Shown piece by piece: positions 45,010 through 55,000 of a stretch of 64,000 bases of DNA. The notes under the pieces are model-generated. The model worked only from the letters and a program-made list of their open reading frames with translations. It made no database searches and was not told where the DNA came from. The DNA is from Candidatus Jidaibacter acanthamoeba. Its GTDB lineage: Bacteria; Pseudomonadota; Alphaproteobacteria; Rickettsiales; Midichloriaceae. A program made the position numbers and the translations under genes. The number at the start of each line of letters is the position of its first letter. Position 1 is the stretch's first letter. The DNA lies in contig NZ_JSWE01000096.1 in NCBI RefSeq assembly GCF_000815465.1, positions 159,850-223,849 on the forward strand. The letters run 5' to 3'.

Positions 45010-45723
45010 GTGTTTGTGCTTGAAGTAAAGGAAATCGAAAAAAAGTTTAAAAAATCCCAAGTATTAAATAATATATCTTTTTGCATAAGCCAGGGGGAAG
45101 TATTTGGTTTAGTCGGCTTAAACGGAATAGGGAAGACTACCTTAATCAAAATCATTTTAAATTTGCTTCTTCAGGACAAAGGTGAAGTTACCATATTTTC
45201 AAATCCGAATGCGGATTTAAAATCAAAATCCTTAATTGCTTATTTGCCTGAAAAGTTTAATCCTTCCCCATTTTTAAAAGGTAGAGAATTTTTAGAGCTG
45301 TCAATGGGTTATTATGGTTTGGATTATAATTTACAAGAAGCAGAAATATTATGTAATCAACTAGGATTAAAATTTGAAGCATTAGATAGGAGAATCAGTA
45401 ATTACTCTAAAGGAATGGGGCAAAAACTTGGATTAATATCAGTTTTCTTAACTCGTGCACCTTTATTAATTTTAGATGAGCCAATGAGCGGGTTAGATCC
45501 GAGTGCAAGAATAGCTCTTAAAAAGAAACTCATTTCCTACAAAGCAGAGGGCAACTCAATATTTTTTAGCTCACATATACTTGCGGACATAGAAGAGATA
45601 TGTGATAAAATAGGGGTAATCCATGAAGGAGGATTAATATTTGAGGGCAGTAGCAAAGAGTTTATTAGTAAATACCCGGCTAATAGTTTGGAAGAATCTT
45701 TTTTAAGTGCTATAAATTTGTGA
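45010..45723 (+). CDS. ABC transporter ATP-binding protein
   Basis: This 237-residue ATPase has Walker A G-L-N-G-I-G-K-T-T, the signature Y-S-K-G-M-G-Q-K-L-G-L (as in the CcmA/NatA-like exporters) and Walker B L-L-I-L-D-E-P-M-S-G-L-D-P. The start is GTG at 45010 after AGGGAG. No permease gene is near it; it lies 21 bases after the pilus-like set and 8 bases before tmk. It may pair with a distant membrane subunit or serve the upstream set. Confidence 0.88.
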   Translation: MFVLEVKEIEKKFKKSQVLNNISFCISQGEVFGLVGLNGIGKTTLIKIILNLLLQDKGEVTIFSNPNADLKSKSLIAYLPEKFNPSPFLKGREFLELSMGYYGLDYNLQEAEILCNQLGLKFEALDRRISNYSKGMGQKLGLISVFLTRAPLLILDEPMSGLDPSARIALKKKLISYKAEGNSIFFSSHILADIEEICDKIGVIHEGGLIFEGSSKEFISKYPANSLEESFLSAINL

Positions 45724-45731
45724 AGTAAAAT

Positions 45732-46343
45732 ATGTTTATTACGTTTGAAGGCGGTGAAGGTTGCGGAAAATCAACCCAGGCAAAATTTTTAAAAAAATAT
45801 CTTGAAAGTAAGAGTAAAAAAGTTGCGCTTACCAGAGAGCCGGGCGGCACGGAATTTGCTGAAAAGCTAAGGGAAGTATTATTATCGGGTGAAGGGATCT
45901 CTGATCCGTTAACGGAATTTTTGCTGCTTTCGGTAGCTAGAAGAGATCATGTTATTAATTTTATTAAGCCAAAACTCATGGATGGTGAGGTGGTAATATC
46001 AGATAGGTTCATCGATTCATCGTTTGTATATCAGGGATATTTAAAGGAATTACCCTTAAATGTGATTGAGCAAATAACCAGATTGAGTATCGGTGATTTT
46101 ATGCCTGATATAACTCTTTTTCTAACTATAGATTCTGAAATAAGTATGAAAAGAGTGGTGGAGAATAGGCAGGTTCAAACCTATTATGATAAAAAAGATA
46201 TAAGTTTTCATACAAAAATTAATGATTCTTTTTTAGATCTGGCTAAAAGCTATAAAAGCAGAATCAAGGTTATAGATGCCGCTGGCAGTCAAGAAGAGGT
46301 ATTTGAAAGGATAAAAAATGTGATTGATGAGAAGATTGAATAA
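45732..46343 (+). CDS. tmk: Thymidylate kinase
   Basis: This 203-residue enzyme phosphorylates dTMP to dTDP. The P-loop is G-G-E-G-C-G-K-S-T, and the T-R-E-P-G-G-T motif and D-R-F-I-D-S-S substrate loop are present. Full length for the family. It probably shares a transcript with the upstream ABC ATPase gene, 8 bases away. Confidence 0.96.
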   Translation: MFITFEGGEGCGKSTQAKFLKKYLESKSKKVALTREPGGTEFAEKLREVLLSGEGISDPLTEFLLLSVARRDHVINFIKPKLMDGEVVISDRFIDSSFVYQGYLKELPLNVIEQITRLSIGDFMPDITLFLTIDSEISMKRVVENRQVQTYYDKKDISFHTKINDSFLDLAKSYKSRIKVIDAAGSQEEVFERIKNVIDEKIE

Positions 46344-46418
46344 ATAAGTTAATATGATTAAAATACGTATTGAGCAAATTTTTTTATTATCTCAAAATCC
46401 TGAGCAAAAATTAAATGT

Positions 46419-46649
46419 TTAATCATTTTCAACCCAATTACCGCTTTCATCCTTGTGGTATTTCTTTTTTACTGCGCTCCAGGCTACTTTATGAGATACT
46501 TCTTCCCTTGTTTCTTCGCCTCTACGTTTATCAGAGTCTTGGTATTCTTCCCAAGCATTATTAAAAGCTTTTAGATAAATTTCTTGCGCTTTAATAGGGA
46601 GATGATTTTTTATGCTATAGGGTAAGTCGTGCGTAGAATTATAAGGCAT
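46419..46649 (-). CDS. chaB: ChaB family protein
   Basis: This 76-residue protein matches the ChaB pattern: L-P-Y-S-I-K-N-H-L-P, A-Q-E-I-Y-L-K-A-F-N-N-A-W-E-E-Y, then A-W-S-A-V-K-K-K-Y and a final N-W-V-E. ChaB was named for a presumed link to cation transport, which is not proven. It stands alone on the minus strand. Confidence 0.9.
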   Translation of the reverse strand: MPYNSTHDLPYSIKNHLPIKAQEIYLKAFNNAWEEYQDSDKRRGEETREEVSHKVAWSAVKKKYHKDESGNWVEND

Positions 46650-46804
46650 ATATTCTCCTAAAGATAATATTAGCTTAAGGCTTATAATTTAGCATTATTA
46701 AATATTCCGTCAAGTTTTTAGCGTTAAAAATATATATTAATTGATATATTAGAAAATAAACATTATTTTGGTCTTCCAGTTTATCAGCCTAACAATTTTT
46801 TATA

Positions 46805-47497
46805 ATGCTAAACTTTTCAAGTAGCTTTCCTTCTAAGATGCTTACCTCTGTTCACGCTTATACAAAACCTTTTGCATTATTAAATGAAATATTCTTTGAT
46901 GATTTTGTTGCTAGTAGAGATCGACATGATATTTATTTTCCTTCCGGCTGTCCTGAGTTTCTTATAAAGAATTATAATATTATTTCAAATGAATTAAGAA
47001 GTGAAATAGAAATAAAATTTTTAAGAGAAATGAAAAAGTTAGGTTTTAAATGGTCAGAAGCATATATGGTTTTTAGTTGTGACCATAAGAAAGTTGGAAA
47101 GGAAGATACGCAAGCGCATTATCGATCTCCTTCTCCCCCAGACTTATGGAGTGATATTAATGAACCATCTGTAAATAAAAGTACTGACATTTCTTCAACT
47201 TCTACAAGCGTAACATCACCTACTATAAGAACTTTAAAAGAACGTACAATCAGCTCGTCATCCACATCACCAACCTTGCAAATTATAAGACAAAAAATTG
47301 CTAATAAATTAAGAGACATAATACATAATAAAGAATTTAAAGAAGCAGATGATGAAATCCGTTTTATAATTAAAGGAAATGAGGATCAAATAAGAAGCTA
47401 TTTACAGGAAGATTTAGAATTAGGGGAAAAATCAATTAAAATAGAAATGCTAAAAGATGGTAAGCTAGAAGTATCAATAAATAGGGAAGAGTTATAG
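46805..47497 (+). CDS. Hypothetical protein with a Ser/Thr-rich linker
   Basis: I do not recognise this 230-residue protein. The N-terminal 100 residues look folded, with Y-F-P-S-G-C-P-E-F and a W-S-E-A-Y-M-V-F segment. Residues about 120-160 are rich in Ser and Thr, which suggests a disordered linker. The last 70 residues are helical and acidic. It sits just before the broken ankyrin gene. Confidence 0.5.
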   Translation: MLNFSSSFPSKMLTSVHAYTKPFALLNEIFFDDFVASRDRHDIYFPSGCPEFLIKNYNIISNELRSEIEIKFLREMKKLGFKWSEAYMVFSCDHKKVGKEDTQAHYRSPSPPDLWSDINEPSVNKSTDISSTSTSVTSPTIRTLKERTISSSSTSPTLQIIRQKIANKLRDIIHNKEFKEADDEIRFIIKGNEDQIRSYLQEDLELGEKSIKIEMLKDGKLEVSINREEL

Positions 47498-47642
47498 GAT
47501 TTAAAAGTAAAACTACCCAAGCATGATATTAGTATATCCTTATAATTAGTATAAATAACTAAATAAATTCACATTAATTAGATTGATAATATTAATTATA
47601 AATAATAAAGTTATACAAAATAATTTTAATAATAAGGTTGTT

Positions 47643-48554
47643 ATGAGAGAAATAGATAAAAAACTTATTGTTTCTGTAAGAATCAAGTAAACAGAAGATG
47701 TTAGGAACTACATAGCACAAGGGGCGGATGTTAATGCAAAAGATAATTTAGGTTTTTGTGCGTTATTTTACGCTGTTCATAGCTGTTATAGAGATATAGC
47801 GATGTTATTACTAAATCAAGAAGGAATAAATATAAATATTACAGATCGTAGTAATATTACTCCCTTGCATATAGCTGCTGCTAACGGATATTTAGAAATG
47901 GTTGAGTTGCTATTAAATAACTCAGATATAGATGTTGACGCAACAGATATAGGGAATGAAACAGCGCTATATAAAGCAATAAATAATTATCATATTAAAG
48001 GAATGGATAAGATTGTGGATCTACTACTAGTTAGGAGAGCTAATTTGAATATACAAACTGATAAGAAAGGGGAGACTGCCCTGCATGCAGCTGCTGTTAT
48101 AGGTGACCTTAAACTGTGCAAAAAATTACTTGAGCATGGTGCAAATCCTAATTTAAAGATAAAAGAATATATGATCAAATATGATGAAAGGGATGCAGAT
48201 GGAATTAAAATGGCACCTAGAACAGCATATGAAATATATTTGGAAGAACATCCTAGCAAAGCAGCTAAATTTAAAGCTGTTGAAGAAAAGCTATTAGAAA
48301 AAGAACATAAAAAACAAAGAGGAGAGAAGAGGAAGGCTGTTCACCTTAAAAGCCAGGAGCAGGAAGGCAGCACCTTTAATAACGAACAAGGATCAAAAAA
48401 TACAAAACAAGAATTCGATAGGAGTTTTACTAAACGCCATCAAAAACATATAGATGATACTAAAAATGCAAAAAATAATCCTAAGGGTGATTGGCGAAGT
48501 TATATCTTAGTCACTAATAATCAATATACAAATAATACAAAGCAGATAAGCTAA
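47643..48554 (+). pseudogene. Ankyrin-repeat gene interrupted by one nonsense codon
   Basis: From ATG 47643 (AAGG upstream) the frame runs 15 codons to TAA at 47688-47690. It then continues in the same frame without another stop to 48554. The next codons encode ankyrin sequence: D-V-R-N-Y-I-A-Q-G-A-D-V-N-A-K-D, then N-I-T-P-L-H-I-A-A-A-N-G-Y and G-E-T-A-L-H-A-A-A-V-I-G. The intact 303-codon gene would have several ankyrin repeats and a basic tail. A downstream ATG at 47802 could still give 250 residues. One base change (for example CAA or AAA to TAA) explains the break. Sequencing error is possible. Confidence 0.85.
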
Positions 48555-48731
48555 TAATCTTAGTAGTTTCTTAGCTCTAAAATTAAATAAATTTCTCGTT
48601 CAATTTTATTTATTGTAACACTGCATTTTGCTCATTGACTTAGTCAATTGATACCACAACTGCGGGTAAGAAACTTACATTCACCTGAGTTCGGTATAAA
48701 GGATGTTGTAAAAGGGTATTGAGATAAAGAA

Positions 48732-48796
48732 GGATGCGAAGTAAGTTATCCTTTAATTGGTTCTAACATCAATATGAGGTAACGATGTTCGCATCC
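48732..48796. repeat. 9-bp inverted repeat flanking the transposase start
   Basis: GGATGCGAA (48732-48740) and its exact reverse complement TTCGCATCC (48788-48796) are separated by 47 bases and overlap the start of the IS982-like frame. It could be a structural remnant of the element. Confidence 0.35.
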
Positions 48797-49589
48797 CTGA
48801 TTGATATATTCTGTGCGGTTGACGATTTTTGTAAGCATTTTGATAAGAGTTGCGGCAGATATTTAATCGGAGGAAATAATAAGCGAAGGCGAAGAGCATG
48901 TAGGATGACGTTATCATCATGATACTATTTCATATAAGCAACTACCGGCATTTAAAGAATACTATAAAGATTGCATACTCAATCATCTTAAGAGCTATTT
49001 TCCCCACTTGGTAAGCTATAACCGTTTTGTAGAACCGATATCTGTAAGCATAATGCCGCTTTTTTCTGCACGGTATGAGAGGCAAAAAGACCGATATATA
49101 TTTTAAGAAATAAAAGTTTGTTATATAGCGAGGAAGAAGCGGCATAGAGTATTTACAGGTTATGCAGCGAAAGACAAAAACTCTATGGGGTGGTTCTTCG
49201 GGCTAAAGTTACATTTGGTAATAAACAATCGAGGGGAGTTGATGGCTTGTTCTATAACAAGAGCGAGCACTGATGACAGGAAGCCTTTGCCGAAGTTAGT
49301 TGAAAAGCTTAAGGGATGGTTATTTGTAGATAAGAGATATTTAGGGAAATCTTTAGCAGATGAGCTAAAGGCTCAGGCTATGGAAATATTTACCAAAGTA
49401 AGAAAAAATATGAAGAAGCGTATAATCAACAAAGCGCAGAAGTTCTTTTTAAGCAAGAGAGGGATAATTGAAACCGTGATAGATCATTTGAAGAATTGCT
49501 ACCATATAGAGCATTCACGGCATAGAAGCCTGGTAAATGCTTTTGTAAACATCATCTTTAGTTTAATCGCCGAACTAATTTTATTTTAA
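48784..49589 (+). mobile_element. IS982-family transposase, frameshifted remnant
   Basis: Fragments in different frames follow the order of an IS982 transposase. The first is M-F-A-S-L-I-D-I-F-C-A-V-D-D-F-C-K (from 48784), ending at TGA near 48922. The next is Y-F-P-H-L-V-S-Y-N-R-F-V-E. The third is R-V-F-T-G-Y-A-A-K-D-K and G-W-F-F-G-L-K-L-H-L, with the rest open as 134 residues (49185-49589): D-D-R-K-P, K-V-R-K-N-M-K, I-E-T-V-I-D-H-L-K-N, H-S-R-H-R-S. At least two frameshifts are needed, so the gene is dead. A right-end candidate GGGT lies near 49604. The left end is not found. Confidence 0.85.
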
Positions 49590-50063
49590 AATATGTGTAA
49601 AATGGGTAGCATTGCTTAATCCATATTTGAGCGACTACGCCGTTGTAATTGACAGCTGTGATGAGAAGTTATTATGGTATGTTCGAAGTAAACTACTAAG
49701 TAATTATTAAGTGTTTTTTAAAAACAATTTAATAACTGCCTTTAAAATGCTGATTTTAAGGATAAAACATCAAAAATAATATACATTCTATATCTCAATT
49801 TTAATAAAAGAGTGATTGCCAGTTTGAAAGCAATAAAACAATGTTTTACTTGTTTTTAACTACTTGTTTTATAAAGGATGCTTTTTAATAGTTTAATAAA
49901 TTGCAGAACCCCCTCTTACTTAATATGGTAAGCAGCTTTAAAGGGTTTTCGGATATTGAGATAACTATATTTAAAAAAAGTCTAATATTTTAAGTAAGTT
50001 TATGAGCTTAACCATAATTATTATTAGTAAATTAGAAAGTATTAAATAGAAAGGAGCATAGAT
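49590..50063. other. AT-rich region between the IS982 remnant and the effector island
   Basis: No gene is recognised in these 474 bases. A nested hairpin (CTTAC at 49915 with GTAAG at 49928, bracketed by AACCC and GGGTT) and an AAAGGAG ribosome site just before the patatin gene are visible. The island promoter is expected here. Confidence 0.4.
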
Positions 50064-52031
50064 ATGCAATTATCAAAAGAAGATATACACCTACCAAATA
50101 AGTATCAATACGAAAACTTAATATTTGAAGGAGGAGGGATAAAAGGTTTTGCATATATAGGAGCTATCGATGTACTTGGTAAAGAAAACATACTTGCGGG
50201 TGTAAAAAGAGTAGCAGGTACCTCGGCAGGAGCTATTACTGCCCTGTTGTTAGGGCTTGGTTATGATATCGGTGATTCTAGAAGAGAGCTGGAAAAAGTT
50301 TTTTTTGAATCCTATAACTTAGGGGATACTCTACTTAAATGGCCTTTAGTACTAAGAAGAATAAGAACACAATTTGGTGCTGAGTCGGCAGAATTCTTTT
50401 TAGAATGGGCAGAAGGGATAGTAGAGCGGAAATTAGGCAGTAAGAACGCTACATTCAAAGATGCTCATAAAGCAATATTAAGCCAAAAGGCAGAAGTATA
50501 CAAATACATGTATTTTACAGGTACTAACATAAGTACTGGGTATTATGAAATATTTTCTCATGAGCACACTCCTGATATGAAGATAGCGGATGCAGTTAGA
50601 ATATCGATGTCAATACCTCTTGTATTTACCGCTAAGCGATATGCTAAGCCTGGGAGTCATATAGAGGATCTATATGTAGACGGAGGGGTCGTTAACAACT
50701 ATCCGTTGCATTTATTTGATGAAAGAAGCCAGCCTAATATGAAGACATTAGGGTTTAGGGTAGATCCCATTGAAGAGCTGGCGGTCTTAAGAGATGGTGC
50801 TGAGCCTATAAGAAGCGAAATAACAGGGTTTATTTCTTATGCAAAAGCATTGTACGGTACTACTCAAAATGCAGTGAACAATGTAACCAGGAGAAGCGAT
50901 GATAAGTTAAGAACGGTATTTATAGATATAACCGGAGTAGATACGTTAAGCTTTAAACTAAGTGAAGAAACCAAAGAGAAACTGATTAGGTCGGGAAGAG
51001 AGGCAACCAAAGGGTATTTAATAAGCAGACCTGATAAATTAAAAACAAGTAATAGTAGGCTTGAGAGATTTGATCGTAAGAAGATATATGAGAAAGCATG
51101 TGAAATATACTGCTGTGAAATTGGAGAGGATACGGCAAAGATACAATATTGGTTCAAAAATATTGATAACTTAAAAACGATAAATAAATATGTTGATAGA
51201 ATAAAGGAGCATGATAGAACAATTGTGTCCGAAATATTTACCGGAGCAGTCGACGATAAGATAAAAGTAGTTGAAATAACTACTGCTATATCTTCACTAA
51301 AAGAAATAAAAAAATGGGATAGCAGCACTAAAAAAGCAAGTCAAGACTTAAAGAAGATAACAGATTTACCGTTGGTTAAGGTAGAAAGCTGGAAGCGACA
51401 GGATTATGTAGAGTTAAAAGCTAAGAAAAAGCCGGTATCCTTAGAATTAATAGAGGCAGTACATGCAGGAAATATAGGAAAGACGGTAGACCTATTGAGC
51501 TCGAATATATCGCTAGATGGTGTAGATAAATTCGGTTGTGCGGCATTACATTATGCTGCAGAGTTCGGGTATTATAAGATAGCTGAAACTTTATTGCGTA
51601 ACGACCCCGCACCAAATATTAATTTAAGGGATAACAGTGGGGAAACAGCCTTACATAGAGCTGCTTTGCAGGGGTATACTAATATAGTGAGACTATTGCT
51701 TACACATAATGCAAATATAGATGTAAGAAGTTCATACGGAGCTACGGCATTACACAGGGCAGCATACCATGGACATAAAGATGTTATGGCGGAATTAATA
51801 AGATTCGGCAGTTCAATTAATGAGGCGGATGAAATAATGCAAAATACACCGTTACACTGGGCAGTAGCACATAATCACAAAGAAGCTGCAGAACTCCTTT
51901 TGAAGCAAGGAGCCGATACTATGCTAAGGAATAAGGAAGGTAAACTTGCATCCGAGTGTGCACAAAGCTTTGAGATGAAAGAGATATTCCGCAAATTTAG
52001 TAAGAACGAAGAAATATCCAGGGCTATATAA
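50064..52031 (+). CDS. Patatin-like phospholipase with C-terminal ankyrin repeats
   Basis: This 655-residue protein begins with a patatin domain. It has the oxyanion motif E-G-G-G-I-K-G (23-28), the nucleophile S54 in G-T-S-A-G and the dyad Asp D206 in D-G-G, so it should hydrolyse acyl-lipids. A helical linker follows (about 300-450), then about five ankyrin repeats (about 456-640) and a tail S-F-E-M-K-E-I-F-R-K-F-S-K-N that recurs in the next gene. No signal peptide. Patatin-like phospholipases act as translocated effectors in some intracellular bacteria, which is the likely role here. It leads a co-directional set with two giant genes, 49 bases apart. Confidence 0.9.
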   Translation: MQLSKEDIHLPNKYQYENLIFEGGGIKGFAYIGAIDVLGKENILAGVKRVAGTSAGAITALLLGLGYDIGDSRRELEKVFFESYNLGDTLLKWPLVLRRIRTQFGAESAEFFLEWAEGIVERKLGSKNATFKDAHKAILSQKAEVYKYMYFTGTNISTGYYEIFSHEHTPDMKIADAVRISMSIPLVFTAKRYAKPGSHIEDLYVDGGVVNNYPLHLFDERSQPNMKTLGFRVDPIEELAVLRDGAEPIRSEITGFISYAKALYGTTQNAVNNVTRRSDDKLRTVFIDITGVDTLSFKLSEETKEKLIRSGREATKGYLISRPDKLKTSNSRLERFDRKKIYEKACEIYCCEIGEDTAKIQYWFKNIDNLKTINKYVDRIKEHDRTIVSEIFTGAVDDKIKVVEITTAISSLKEIKKWDSSTKKASQDLKKITDLPLVKVESWKRQDYVELKAKKKPVSLELIEAVHAGNIGKTVDLLSSNISLDGVDKFGCAALHYAAEFGYYKIAETLLRNDPAPNINLRDNSGETALHRAALQGYTNIVRLLLTHNANIDVRSSYGATALHRAAYHGHKDVMAELIRFGSSINEADEIMQNTPLHWAVAHNHKEAAELLLKQGADTMLRNKEGKLASECAQSFEMKEIFRKFSKNEEISRAI

Positions 52032-52080
52032 GTAAAACTAATCTTAAATCCATTTAAACAAAACCGAGCAGGAGGTTGAA

Positions 52081-55000
52081 TTGAGGAATGAAATAGAAAC
52101 TACGGTATCAAAAAAATACAGTAGTAAAAACTTTTATACGAATGTTCAACCTTTGCCGACTGATGTATCAGTTCCGTTATTGGCAACTTCAAGTTCTGAA
52201 AAAATATACTTACCTAATAATGAACCTATTAATAAGGTGCTGATAAAGTTATGTGATCAATTTTATACCTTCTTGGAAAAAAATGAGCAAACTATTGTTA
52301 TTAGTTATTATCAGCAATTAATACGCCAACTAAATACGTTTGAACCGTTATTAATCGATGAAGTGGTAATATCCAAGATTTTTAAATGTATTGATTTATT
52401 TATTAACTACTCTGAAAATTTGGATTCAAGTAATTTTGTTCGCATTATAACCCTACAAACAAGTATGGTCGATATAATAAAGCGTCACTACAACCATACT
52501 GAATTATGTAAAATTAAATCCTCATTATATAAGAATGTAGGTTTTTTAAAAACAAAAACTTTCGTCGAACAAAAAGAAACGGCCGTTTCTTTATATGTGC
52601 TACCTAAAGATTTTGGGGTGATAGAGTTTTATGCGCAAGCATTAAAAGAAATTGTTAGGCAAGAGGAGATTAAGGGTATAGCTTCAGCTTTAGATAAAGA
52701 AATCGATAAATATATCTATCAATTATCCCATAAGTGTCTATATGAATTTTTAAGCGAAAAAACTCTTAAGTTAATACCTAAGGAATCACCTGCATTATTT
52801 AAAAACATATTAATCCAATACCGTATAATTTTAGAAAGGCTAGCTGTAAATGAAAAGGAATTAAATTTGAGCTCTTTAATGAGAAACTTTTTGTATAAAG
52901 CGGGGGATATCATTGATACTTATCGTAATAAACTGAAAGAACCTACTGGTGCCAGTTATAAATATAGTTTGACTGATTTGGATGATTTAACGACATATGT
53001 TACTCAATTGCTTGTTGACAGCGACAAAATCATAGCGTGTGAAAGTAGCAATAAATGGAGGGAGAACTGGAATAAATTTAGAGAAATAAGAAGAGAAGTA
53101 ATTAAGATAGAAGACATTATAGAACGGCAATTATATTTATCTCAAAAAATTGAAATCCTGATATCACAAATGGTTAAGGAAGGAGAGATGATACTTGGTA
53201 AGCCGCCGTGTGATTATATAATGCTTAGTTTAGGTTCTTTAAGTAGAAAGGAATTTTTTCCCGGCTCAGATTTGGAATGTTTAATTATTTTAGATGCTGA
53301 AAATAAGAGTGCAGGAATGATTCCTGAGTATTTTAAAGCATTAGCCGGATTGTTAAAAATACAAATACTAGCTGTAGGGGAATCAAAGGCAGGTTTTGCT
53401 TTAGATGGTAACGATCCAGCTACAAACTTTGATGAGTTCGTGATTACAATTAACAAATTACCTGAAGCTTATAATGAACACTGTAAAAATCAACATATCT
53501 TGGGATTTAGTCTACTTAGGCCTAGCCTGCTTTATAGTTCAAGGGAAGATGATATATTTTTTGAGAGATACAAAGATGTAATGAGTGGAATACTGGCCTC
53601 TACCCATAAACAGCAAGCTATTAATCAATTGGAATACCATACTAGTAAATTTTTGTTGGAAAGTAGAGATAATTTAAGTTTTATGAAATTGGGGGCAGAG
53701 GTGGCTCGCAACGAAAACAAATGTTTTGATATAAAAGAATGCTTTTATTCACCGCTTGTTTATTTAGCCATAGATCTAGGCTTATATTATAATATTAAAA
53801 CTAATAATACACTTGAAATATACGAAGAATTACATAATAGGGATGTGATATCAACCGAGTTTTTCACTTTCCTTAAAGAAGCATACTGCTACATAGTGGA
53901 ACTTAGATTTGAAGCACATAACTTTAAAAAATCACATTATGATGAAATATACTTACCTAATAGTACTAAAAGCGGTTGTCTCGTACTTGAAGAGGAAGCA
54001 TTTGAGAAGTTAAAGAAAATTAACCTGGAAGTAATAACTCCGCTATATAAAGCAGTTGAATTAATAGTAAAAAACAAATCATACAATCATTCCGGAAACA
54101 AAACTATTGAAGACCAAGCAACAATCACAAATATTGATCATGTTGCAGATTTATACTGCCGAACACATTGTAAAAATAATGAGGCTCTAGACAACCCAAG
54201 TATATTTGCAGAGTTAATCTCTATATATCACAGGTATTATACTAGAGAATATAAACTGGAGATACTAAGACAAAGAGAAGAGGTATATCTGCAGGAAGGA
54301 CTAAATAGTCTCAGTATGCCGCTTCCGTCTAAAATACCGGAAAATGCCGTTATAGTTGAAGAAGCAGGTAATAAGTATATGCTTAAGCCTGAAGTGGCTG
54401 AGAATATAATCACTAAAGACGGTAGTATAGTTAAACAGGAAGGAGGATATGGGCGGCGTAACGTAGTAGGTATAACGCATAACGGTTATTCACTGCATAT
54501 TAAAGAGAACCCCGAACTTCCCGGTATGGAATACACACTGGGTTCACTGATCAGAAAGATTGCCGGACAAGGCGCTCCTGTTACTAAGCTACTTAAGTTC
54601 ACTGTAGATAACAGAGTTTATCCTGTACAGATATCCCGAACCGTTAAGGGAATTAATTATCAAGATGCATTAAACGGAAAAAGTTCATGTTTAAGTAAGA
54701 TAAGCAGTAAAAGCTTTGGTATGATGTATATGGCTTCTTTACTTATCAACCCGGAAGACGGAAAGCCGGATAATTACATACTTGAGCCTGTGAAAGGAGG
54801 AGAAGGAGAAAAATACAATATTGTGTGTGTTGATAATGACCATGGCTTAGTGCCTGCCTTAGTAAAGGAAAAGTCACATACTAAGCTGATGGTTAAAACA
54901 ATATTATATTGTATGCCGCAGATGTATGAGGATCTTGATAAGGAAGTAAGAGAGCAAATACTTGCTTTAAACCATGATGAGTTACTAAATGAATGGCTTA

